DNA from: Anabaena sp. WA102
Lineage (GTDB): Bacteria > Cyanobacteriota > Cyanobacteriia > Cyanobacteriales > Nostocaceae
Reading direction: 5' to 3'
Assembly (NCBI RefSeq): GCF_001277295.1
Contig: NZ_CP011456.1
Span: forward strand, 1,674,001-1,738,000
Length of the DNA: 64,000 nt
The first letter of the stretch is position 1. Each line of letters opens with the position of its first letter. Under the pieces are notes generated by a model. It had not been told where the DNA came from. It ran no database searches and saw only the letters and a program-made list of their open reading frames with translations. A program made the position numbers and the translations under genes. This document shows positions 52,578 through 60,067 of the stretch, piece after piece.

Positions 52578-53031
52578 ATTAGATATAGAGGTGTAAGATA
52601 ATAGCCTATCCCTCTTAAAGTTTAAATCCCACATTCCGCACCCCCCAGTGTCACAATCGGTAATTTCGGATTTTTGAATACCTTTGATGATAATTTTGAT
52701 ACAAAATCGTCGAAATCTTAGGTGGCGAACTGCTTGCAGCAGCGCTTCGCTATCGCCAATCTCAAATCCCCAAACGACCATTTTTCGTTGTGTGACAGTT
52801 TAGGGTGCGGAAGGTCGGTTAAATATATAAGAGGGATAATTAAAAGACATTACCAATGATGATCATTATCATTAATTGGGAACTTTATTTCTTGGCAGTC
52901 CCTTAACAGCGAAACCTAACAAAATCCTTGATAATGTTGGGTTTCGTTCCTCAACCCAACCTACCGTATAATTACTTTTTAGGCTTAACCGAGCAGTATT
53001 ACCTTAACAGTCAACTGTTAACAATCATCTC
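52578..53031. other. Intergenic region downstream of the restriction-modification genes
   Basis: No supported gene. It holds the 191-bp miniature element at 52628-52818, then a palindromic AACCCAAC-type repeat near 52913-52970 before the convergent TPR gene. Confidence 0.6.
52628..52818. mobile_element. MITE family E (191 bp, 6-bp target duplication)
   Basis: The ends are ~30-bp imperfect inverted repeats sharing TTCCGCACCC and TGTCACA. The element is flanked by TTAAAT at 52622-52627 and 52819-52824. It lies 50 bases after the endonuclease stop codon and has no ORF of note. Confidence 0.82.
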
Positions 53032-55953
53032 TTAATAACTCAGAAAATCCTGAGAAATAGCAAAGGTTTCGCTAATGATTTCTGATGCTAATTGATTCCT
53101 ATATCGCGCTTCGCTATCAGATTTAAGTAGAGGATAGTCCTGATGACCATTAGAAGATGATTGAGATTGTAAATAAATTCCCATAGCTACACTGGGTAGA
53201 TAGCTAATATTATAATTTGCCACCTTTGCAGAGGCTACCGAAACAAAAGACAGCTTAAATAAACTGTGCAAAGGTAACTTGTATAGGTCACGGTGAGGAA
53301 TTAAAATGATTGTCTCTACCCCTTCCAATTCTTGAATAATTGTGGAAATATTCAAGATATTTTGCAACTCTAACAGTTTGGATAGTGTTGCTGACTGTTG
53401 CCAATCTGCTAACCATTGTTCAAACTCAATTAAGCGTCTTACTCCCTCTGGAATTGCTTCTATATCTTGGATAGGTGTAAAAAGTAAAATGGGAGATGGG
53501 GCTTGATCTTTGATAATGAATGTGTGCAAAGCGGCTGGACTAATATGCCAATAAATTATAGCTGTGGAGGGATTCAGTAATTTTTGAATACCGTGATAAT
53601 TCCCCGACTGAAGTTGATAATTTAAATCAGGTATTAACCACTGTAAACAATTATTTTTACCCTGTTCAGCGATTTCCCAAGCTTCTACTAGGTCTCCTGT
53701 ATTTACAGCCAAATCAACTGCTAGTTGTCCTAAACCTATGAATTTTAGTAACAGTTGTTTTTTATTTTCATCAGAACGGGTGGGCTGAGTGAGTAATTGT
53801 TGTAATAGTTCAATTCCCCATTTTTGTAGTTCTTGTGCGGTTGTTGTTTCTCCTAAGCAGACAAGGACTTTGGCGAGAAGTTGCAAAATTTCTAAATGGA
53901 ATTCGGGAAAATCTTCTGGTGTTAGGGTGGATAGTGCCAATTGGTATTCAGACATGGCATGATGCCAATAATCCCGATGTGCAGTTTCTTTTTTGCCTTG
54001 CTCGTAATAAGTATTACCAACAGCTATATGTAATCTTCCCCAACCTTCTGGATGAGTATCGGGGCGAAGATATTTTAAACCTTCTTGATAACTGGCTAAT
54101 TTGCCTTCATAACCGCCTAAGTTCAGGTTGGGATTGGCGGCAGAAATGCTACTAACGATAATTAGTGATGATTGTTGGGGGGTGAGATGACCAGCAGCCG
54201 CCCCTCTTCCTAGCCAAGCTTCCCAATAGTCTAGTTTCATTTCCAAGGCACTGTCATAGCAGGAAATGGCTTGAGGGAAACGATCTAGGTAAAATAGGGC
54301 TACAGCTTGGTTATACCATGCCGGATGGAAATCGGGTTTGATGGCGATCGCTTGTTGATAGGAGGCGATCGCATCTTCCCGACAACCTAAGTTTTCAAAG
54401 GACACACCCCGGTTATACCAAGCTAAATAAAATTCTGGTTGCACAGCCAGAGCTTGATCCCAAGACTCAATCGCTTCTGACCATTGTTTTAAACTAAATA
54501 GCACTACCCCCCGGTCTATCCATACTTCATGATAGTTGGGTTCGAGATGGAGAGCTTGGTCGTAACTAGCGATCGCCTCTGCATATTGCTCAACCACAGC
54601 TAAAGCTATACCTCGGTAATACCAAGTTTCCGCATCTTGGGGTTCTAAATTCAAGGCTTGATCATAACTATCAATGGCTTCCCCGATCAAACCTAACTTG
54701 AGTAATGCCAAGCCTCTGCTAGACCAAGCTGGTTGGTAATTTGGTTGAATAGCGATCGCTTGATCAAAAGAAGCAATAGCCGCATCAAAGTCTCCCAACT
54801 CACCGAGAATACCGCCTCGGTTATACCAAACCTTATAGAAATCGGGTTTGAGAGCCAGTGTTTGGTTATAAGCAGCGATCGCCTCTGTAAACCGTTGCAA
54901 ATAAAACAGTGTCAGCCCCTGATTAAACCAATATTCATAAGCTTGAGGTTGGATTTGACTAGCTCGTTCATACAAATACAAAGCCGCTAATAACTTTCCA
55001 GCCTTAGCTTGCTGTAACCCTTCATAAAATAAACTTTCTGCCGGATTAGTAACAACCACTTGTGATCTAGATTGCTGCACAATCTGACCATCACGAATTG
55101 CCAATTCCGACGCTAACCGCTGAACAAGATCGTTACTTTGCTCTAACCGCACCACCAACTCATCGAAAGTGGATGCTAACTGCGGTTCTAAATTTACCCA
55201 AGGCTCGTGCCAGCTTTTCTCCATTCGAGATTCTGGATCGGCAATTACATCCTCAACATTCTGGGAAAATTCCTGAATTTTATGCTCATAACTCTGATAG
55301 TCATTTTCCGTCTTGGCAGTATTGTCAAAAATATCTTCAGCCAAAGACTCATGACTTAACTCTAGAGACTCACCAGTGAATAGATCCTCAACCATTGGGG
55401 ATTGTGGATGACTCAGAGGTTCCATTTCCTGATATTGCCAGATTTGCTCCCCAAATTGGCGCAGCAATTCTTGACCAGGAGTATCTAACTCCTCCTGTGT
55501 AGGGATGGAAATTTCCCACTCCTGTGACTCTTGCGTACTTTCATACTCCTGATTAAGATTGCGCCGCAATAGCTGCATCCCAATGTCATAGGACAAGTTA
55601 CTAACCTCTCCCATACTCAACTCACCCAGTTTCACCATCCGCTCCGCTAACTGAAGATTCGGTGCGGGAGAAGCTAATAATTTGTCTCCAAATATCAACA
55701 GCCAATCTATCCAACGGTCAACAGTAATACGCGGTTCCATCCGCTGTAAATACTTGAATGCCCATTGTTGTCCTCGCGCTTGATGTACTCCTTCTAGGAG
55801 TTCGTTAAATAAGGACTCTAGATCCGCATTCGTAAGTTCTGGTGGTTGATCTGCCACCAGATTGCCTTGACTAGACTTGGGATCACTTATCCCAAGACTG
55901 CCAAAGGGGTACTGTAAAAATCTGTTAAGCCACTGCAAGAGCCACCTGAACAT
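53032..55953 (-). CDS. TPR protein with truncated CHAT domain
   Basis: It has 973 residues from the ATG at 55953 (MFRWLLQWLNRFLQYPFGS), which aligns with the upstream paralogue; an ATG at 55992 would overlap that gene. Residues 1-150 share the paralogue's N-terminal domain (NELLEGVHQARGQQWAFKYLQRMEP, GELSMGEVSNLSYDIGMQLL). About nine TPRs follow (e.g. AWYNRGVSFENLGCREDAIASYQQAIAIKPDF). From ~800 a CHAT-type start is visible (STAIIYWHISPAALHTFII, IPHRDLYKLPLHSLF, YLPSVAMGIYLQSQ). The reading frame ends before the caspase-like His and Cys motifs, so proteolysis is unlikely. Confidence 0.85.
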   Translation of the reverse strand: MFRWLLQWLNRFLQYPFGSLGISDPKSSQGNLVADQPPELTNADLESLFNELLEGVHQARGQQWAFKYLQRMEPRITVDRWIDWLLIFGDKLLASPAPNLQLAERMVKLGELSMGEVSNLSYDIGMQLLRRNLNQEYESTQESQEWEISIPTQEELDTPGQELLRQFGEQIWQYQEMEPLSHPQSPMVEDLFTGESLELSHESLAEDIFDNTAKTENDYQSYEHKIQEFSQNVEDVIADPESRMEKSWHEPWVNLEPQLASTFDELVVRLEQSNDLVQRLASELAIRDGQIVQQSRSQVVVTNPAESLFYEGLQQAKAGKLLAALYLYERASQIQPQAYEYWFNQGLTLFYLQRFTEAIAAYNQTLALKPDFYKVWYNRGGILGELGDFDAAIASFDQAIAIQPNYQPAWSSRGLALLKLGLIGEAIDSYDQALNLEPQDAETWYYRGIALAVVEQYAEAIASYDQALHLEPNYHEVWIDRGVVLFSLKQWSEAIESWDQALAVQPEFYLAWYNRGVSFENLGCREDAIASYQQAIAIKPDFHPAWYNQAVALFYLDRFPQAISCYDSALEMKLDYWEAWLGRGAAAGHLTPQQSSLIIVSSISAANPNLNLGGYEGKLASYQEGLKYLRPDTHPEGWGRLHIAVGNTYYEQGKKETAHRDYWHHAMSEYQLALSTLTPEDFPEFHLEILQLLAKVLVCLGETTTAQELQKWGIELLQQLLTQPTRSDENKKQLLLKFIGLGQLAVDLAVNTGDLVEAWEIAEQGKNNCLQWLIPDLNYQLQSGNYHGIQKLLNPSTAIIYWHISPAALHTFIIKDQAPSPILLFTPIQDIEAIPEGVRRLIEFEQWLADWQQSATLSKLLELQNILNISTIIQELEGVETIILIPHRDLYKLPLHSLFKLSFVSVASAKVANYNISYLPSVAMGIYLQSQSSSNGHQDYPLLKSDSEARYRNQLASEIISETFAISQDFLSY

Positions 55954-55966
55954 CTGCCAATTTTTA

Positions 55967-56614
55967 TTATACAGAAGGTTCCTTCGCTTCATTATACTGA
56001 TTAACCAATACCTGAATAATCTCTTCGGGATTTTGTGTTTCCACTCCTAGTTGTTGGGAGATTTGCTCACATAGGTTCTCATCCTGTTGTAACATCATCA
56101 ACAGTTCATCTAGGGTAACAGTTTTGTATTCCCCTTCGGATAAATTTTCCTCTGTGTTGGCAGATACTAAGGGATTACTCTCCATTACATCAGGACCGTC
56201 ATATTCCCAAATTGGTTCTCCTGGATTAAGTGTTAAGACTTTCATGCCTATATCGTAGGACAGATTACTGATTTCCCCAACTCCTAGCTCACCAAGTTGG
56301 ACTAATCTGGCTGCTAATTCATTATGAGGTTTAGCAGATGCTAATAATCTGTCTCCAAAACGGATTAACCATTCTAACCACTGTTCCGTACTAACACGAT
56401 GTTCAAGACTATGTAACCATTTTTGCGCCCAAGCTTGTCCCTTGACCTGATGAACCCCTTCTAGTAGTTCTGTAAATAGAAATTCTAAATCTGTATCACT
56501 TAGGGGTGGAGCTACTTGTGTGGGGACTTCCTCTCGACTGAGGGTGAGATTTTGTTTACCACCAAACAAGTGCCGAAAAATTTTTTTGAGCCATTGAATT
56601 AGCCGCTTGAACAT
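55967..56614 (-). CDS. Paralogue of the N-terminal domain of the adjacent TPR protein
   Basis: It has 215 residues from the ATG at 56614 (MFKRLIQWLKKIFRHLFGG); another ATG lies four codons earlier. It matches the first ~150 residues of the neighbouring TPR/CHAT protein (FTELLEGVHQVKGQAWAQKWLHSLEHRV, LVQLGELGVGEISNLSYDIGMKVL), then ends in an acidic helical tail without TPRs. The basic amphipathic N-terminus may bind membranes. It lies 13 bases upstream of the TPR gene start, so the two form an operon; a shared complex is likely (inferred). Confidence 0.75.
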   Translation of the reverse strand: MFKRLIQWLKKIFRHLFGGKQNLTLSREEVPTQVAPPLSDTDLEFLFTELLEGVHQVKGQAWAQKWLHSLEHRVSTEQWLEWLIRFGDRLLASAKPHNELAARLVQLGELGVGEISNLSYDIGMKVLTLNPGEPIWEYDGPDVMESNPLVSANTEENLSEGEYKTVTLDELLMMLQQDENLCEQISQQLGVETQNPEEIIQVLVNQYNEAKEPSV

Positions 56615-56665
56615 TTGATGCACCATTGATGTTGCCTATTAAAATTTTAGCTGTGGGAGTGACTA

Positions 56666-56789
56666 AGTAGGTGAACGGAAAAAAACCGTAGACGCGGAGC
56701 GGCTTCTTGAAGAGTAATATGTAACGAAAAGTAAAGTTACCCAAAACCTCTTCCCTTGTCATAACGACAATTTTTAACGCCAACCTACT
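56666..56789. mobile_element. MITE family D, copy 3, inverted and diverged
   Basis: It opens AGTAGGTGAACGG and closes CGCCAACCTACT, flanked by TA at 56664-56665 and 56790-56791. It is in the opposite orientation to copies 1 and 2. The interior is more diverged but keeps the TTAAAAATTGTCGTT end block. Confidence 0.8.
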
Positions 56790-57066
56790 TATACTCAAAA
56801 CGGTTAAAACTTGGACTTTTTTATAACACAAAGAACAAGTTTAAAGCCTCTCCCTAACCCTCTCCTAAGAGGAGAGGGAAAAGGAATAACATTTAATACT
56901 GGAGAGGTTTGGAGGGGGGTTCCATCTTTCTTTAAACTATGAACCGTTTGTAGTATAGTACACAACAGCGTAAGAGACTGTAAATAAAAAATTTTAGATT
57001 TTAGATTAAAAAACTTGCTACAAGACCCGTCCTTTAGAGTAAGCCACAAAATAAATGATCCTGTTT

Positions 57067-57190
57067 TGTCATGCTGAGTGTAGCGTTCGCGGAGCGTGGC
57101 GTTAGCCATAGCGAAACGAAGCATCTCTTGAGATTCTTCACTACACTTCGTTTCGTAACGCCTCTGGCACGCTGCGCGAACAGAATGACA
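57067..57190. repeat. Dispersed repeat with TGTCATGCTG / CAGAATGACA ends
   Basis: Imperfect 10-bp inverted ends bound 124 bases containing GTTCGCGGAGCGTGGCG and CGAAACGAAG palindromic segments common in cyanobacterial intergenic DNA. A partial relative (GTCATTGCGAG ... GAAGCAATCTC) occurs at about 59924-59955. Confidence 0.6.
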
Positions 57191-57333
57191 TTGGGCATTT
57201 CTTTTTGTGGAGTTCTCTTAGGGTGAAGTTAATCCAAAATCCAAAATTGTCAATCCAAAATCGAATGCCATGAGTTGTTAGAATGGTAAAACCCTAAAAT
57301 TTACCTGGGATATACGGATTTAAACCTGTCTCC

Positions 57334-59667
57334 ATGTCTTACGAACCACTGCACCATAAGTATCGGCCAAAGAGCTTCGCTGAACTAGTGGGTCAAGAGG
57401 CGATCGCTACTACCCTAACAAATGCCATCCTCTCAGCGAAAATCGCCCCTGCCTATTTGTTCACTGGCCCCAGAGGTACAGGAAAAACTTCCAGTGCGAG
57501 AATTCTCGCCAAATCTCTCAATTGTCTCCAAGGCAACCAGCCAACCCCCCAACCCTGCGGCGTTTGTGAAATCTGTCAGGGTATTACTAAAGGCTATTCT
57601 ACTGATGTTATTGAAATTGACGCTGCTAGTAATACTGGTGTTGATAATATCCGGGAACTGATTGAACGGGCGCAGTTTGCCCCGATGCAGTGCCGTTATA
57701 AAGTATATGTGATTGATGAATGTCTAACAGGAGATTCTTTAATTCTCACTAATACCGGACTTGTTCGCATTGACAACCCGAATATTAAAGGACAAAAAGT
57801 TCTTAGTTACAATGAATCCTCTAAAAAATGGGAATTTAAAAAAGTTGTCCGTTGGTTAGATCAAGGGGAAAAGCAAACTTTAGTTATCAAAACAACTCAC
57901 AGAGAAATTAAGTGTACAAGTAATCATTTAATCAGGACTGATCAGGGATGGATAGCAGCCAAAGACGTAAAAGAAGGAATGAAGATACTATCCCCTGTGA
58001 ATGTGGATGCGGCACGCTCATTTACAAATTTGGAAAAGGTAGAATCTGTTCACCTCGCTGGAGTTGAGCGAGTTTATGATCTGGAAGTTGAGGATAATCA
58101 TAACTTTGTAGCTAATGGATTACTAGTACATAACTGTCATATGCTAAGTACCGCAGCGTTTAATGCGTTACTTAAAACCCTAGAAGAACCACCTAAGTAC
58201 GTTGTTTTTGTTCTGGCGACAACAGACCCACAAAGGGTATTACCAACAATTATTTCTCGTTGTCAAAGGTTTGATTTTCGACGGATTCAGTTAGAGGCAA
58301 TGGTAAAACATTTAACACATATTGCCGATAAAGAAAGTATTAATATTTCCCATGATTCCCTGACTTTAGTGGGACAAATTGCCCAAGGGGGATTAAGAGA
58401 TGCAGAAAGTTTATTAGATCAATTAGCTTTAGTCGCTGGGGAAGTGACACCGGATAAAGTTTGGGATTTGGTGGGTTCAGTCAGCGAAAAAGACCTATTT
58501 GGATTGTTAGAAGCGATCGCTCAAGATCAAGCAGAAATAGTCCTAGACACTACCCGGAAAATCCTCGATAGAGGACGAGAACCCCTAATTATTCTCCAAA
58601 ATCTCGCCGCTTTTTATCGAGATTTTCTCATCGCTAAAACTGCCCCCAATCGTCAAGATTTAGTGGCTTGTACTCAGTCAACTTGGACATCATTAGTTGA
58701 ATTTGCCCAAAAATTTGACATCAGTACCATCTTGCTAGGACAACAACACCTGAGAACAGCCGAAGTCCAACTAAAAAACACCACTCAACCCCGGTTATGG
58801 TTAGAAGTAACATTACTGGGATTATTACCCAGTGCCAATATTCAAATCCCAACTGCAAATATCCCGCCAAGAATCAATACAACCGCAACCCCAACCTATC
58901 CACCCGTTGCTGCACCACCAGCATATCCACCCACAAATCATAATCCATCTGTTAATTTCGCACCACCAACATCAGAACCTCTACCTCCACCACCACCTAC
59001 CAACTATCAAACAGCAGCAGTACAACCACCAGGAGAAGGTTCACAATACGATTTAACTCAACTTTGGCAACAAGTTCGTGGACATATTCAACAGTTACCC
59101 ACACAAGCATTACTGGGTCAAATGTGCCATTTAATGGAATTTAATGGTCATACTGCCCGTGTAGGTGTAAAAGCGGTTTGGTATGACAAAGTGAAATCTT
59201 ATTTACCTATTATCACCACAGCCTTTAGACAAACTTTCCAGCAAGAAATTCAAGTTACTTTAGAAAAAGCTACCACTGCAAACGCCACATCTACCAGAAG
59301 AAATCCACCACCACAAACTTCTCCTCCAGTTCAACAACCACCCCAACAAACATATCAACAAACACCAGAACCACAACCCACACCACAACCAGTAGCTACA
59401 GTATCCACGCCATCACCTACACCAGTCCAAATTGAGCCTGTTGTTACCAATACAGCACCAGTACAAACTCTTTCTCCGCCACCGGTGTCACCATCTCCAT
59501 CAAATTGGGATCATGATGGAGTCGTTAAAGCTGCGGAAAGTTTAGCCAAATTCTTTTCGGGAGAAATTATTCGGATGACAGATGACAGTTTCCAACTATC
59601 GGACTCTGTTAGTTCCGCAGAAACACCGGAGATATATGAATCCTATGTTGATGATGAATATAATTAA
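57334..59667 (+). CDS. dnaX: DNA polymerase III gamma/tau subunit with an in-frame mini-intein
   Basis: This is the clamp-loader ATPase subunit of the replicative polymerase. The 777-residue precursor has Walker A at ~45-52 (GPRGTGKTSS), a four-cysteine zinc site (CLQGNQPTPQPCGVCEIC), the Walker B VYVIDE ending at 129, and sensor 1 (VFVLATTDPQRVLPTIISRCQRF). A mini-intein occupies residues 130-267, between VIDE and CHML, so splicing restores DECH and a 639-residue product. The C-terminal third has Pro/Gln-rich linkers, as usual for cyanobacterial DnaX. A miniature element follows the stop by a few bases. Confidence 0.96.
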   Translation: MSYEPLHHKYRPKSFAELVGQEAIATTLTNAILSAKIAPAYLFTGPRGTGKTSSARILAKSLNCLQGNQPTPQPCGVCEICQGITKGYSTDVIEIDAASNTGVDNIRELIERAQFAPMQCRYKVYVIDECLTGDSLILTNTGLVRIDNPNIKGQKVLSYNESSKKWEFKKVVRWLDQGEKQTLVIKTTHREIKCTSNHLIRTDQGWIAAKDVKEGMKILSPVNVDAARSFTNLEKVESVHLAGVERVYDLEVEDNHNFVANGLLVHNCHMLSTAAFNALLKTLEEPPKYVVFVLATTDPQRVLPTIISRCQRFDFRRIQLEAMVKHLTHIADKESINISHDSLTLVGQIAQGGLRDAESLLDQLALVAGEVTPDKVWDLVGSVSEKDLFGLLEAIAQDQAEIVLDTTRKILDRGREPLIILQNLAAFYRDFLIAKTAPNRQDLVACTQSTWTSLVEFAQKFDISTILLGQQHLRTAEVQLKNTTQPRLWLEVTLLGLLPSANIQIPTANIPPRINTTATPTYPPVAAPPAYPPTNHNPSVNFAPPTSEPLPPPPPTNYQTAAVQPPGEGSQYDLTQLWQQVRGHIQQLPTQALLGQMCHLMEFNGHTARVGVKAVWYDKVKSYLPIITTAFRQTFQQEIQVTLEKATTANATSTRRNPPPQTSPPVQQPPQQTYQQTPEPQPTPQPVATVSTPSPTPVQIEPVVTNTAPVQTLSPPPVSPSPSNWDHDGVVKAAESLAKFFSGEIIRMTDDSFQLSDSVSSAETPEIYESYVDDEYN
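57721..58134 (+). other. DnaX mini-intein (138 residues, no homing endonuclease)
   Basis: A self-splicing protein element. It starts with Cys1 (CLTGDSLILT, block A), has block B THREIKCTSNHLI, and ends with block F/G RVYDLEVEDNHNFVANGLLVHN, with the final His-Asn and a +1 extein Cys (CHML). All residues for standard class 1 splicing are present. There is no room for a homing endonuclease. The insertion site is the Walker B/DECH motif, and the Synechocystis DnaX intein is the obvious relative. Confidence 0.95.
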
Positions 59668-59671
59668 ATAA

Positions 59672-59773
59672 GGAATGTGAATTAAATAAGGTGCAAAAGT
59701 AGGGTGTGTTAGCGACAGCGTAACGCACCATTCCAGATTACATCAGAATTGCAGGTTATTAAATTTGCGTTCC
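59672..59773. mobile_element. MITE family C, copy 2, just after dnaX
   Basis: It has the same length (102 bp) as the copy at 6352-6453 and differs by about one base in the stretch I compared. It is flanked by TAA at 59669-59671 and 59774-59776. The dnaX stop codon ends at 59667, two bases before the left TAA. Confidence 0.87.
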
Positions 59774-59776
59774 TAA

Positions 59777-60067
59777 GAGAACTCCACAAAAAAATGATCC
59801 AATTTTGTGGGATGGGCATCCTTGCCCGTCCTTGATGATTAGCGGGCAATTCGTCCCGCACCACAAGAAATTTTGGGATATTTTTTTGATTGGAAGTCTC
59901 TAATAAACCTGTGCTGCATGAGTTGTCATTGCGAGTGAAAGGAAGCAATCTCTTGACAACCGATAAACCACCTAACGCAAAAATCTCTCAAACCCTTATT
60001 CCTCTGTGTCCTCTGCGCCTCCGTGGTTCGTTAATCAGGATAATTTATTTCTTGGAAGTCCCTAAAA
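59777..60067. other. Intergenic repeat debris between dnaX and the flavoprotein gene
   Basis: No supported gene. Visible pieces are a GGGCATCCTTGCCCG hairpin, a GCGGGCAATTCGTCCCGC hairpin and a GTCATTGCGAG-type repeat fragment. It separates two convergent genes. Confidence 0.55.

Larger units (their letters stand above)
56615..57333. other. Intergenic region rich in dispersed repeats upstream of dnaX
   Basis: No supported gene in about 700 bases. It holds a TA-flanked miniature element (56666-56789), a CTCTCC/GGAGAG hairpin region (~56845-56880) and a TGTCATGCTG/CAGAATGACA repeat (57067-57190). The dnaX promoter should lie in the last 100 bases. Confidence 0.65.
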
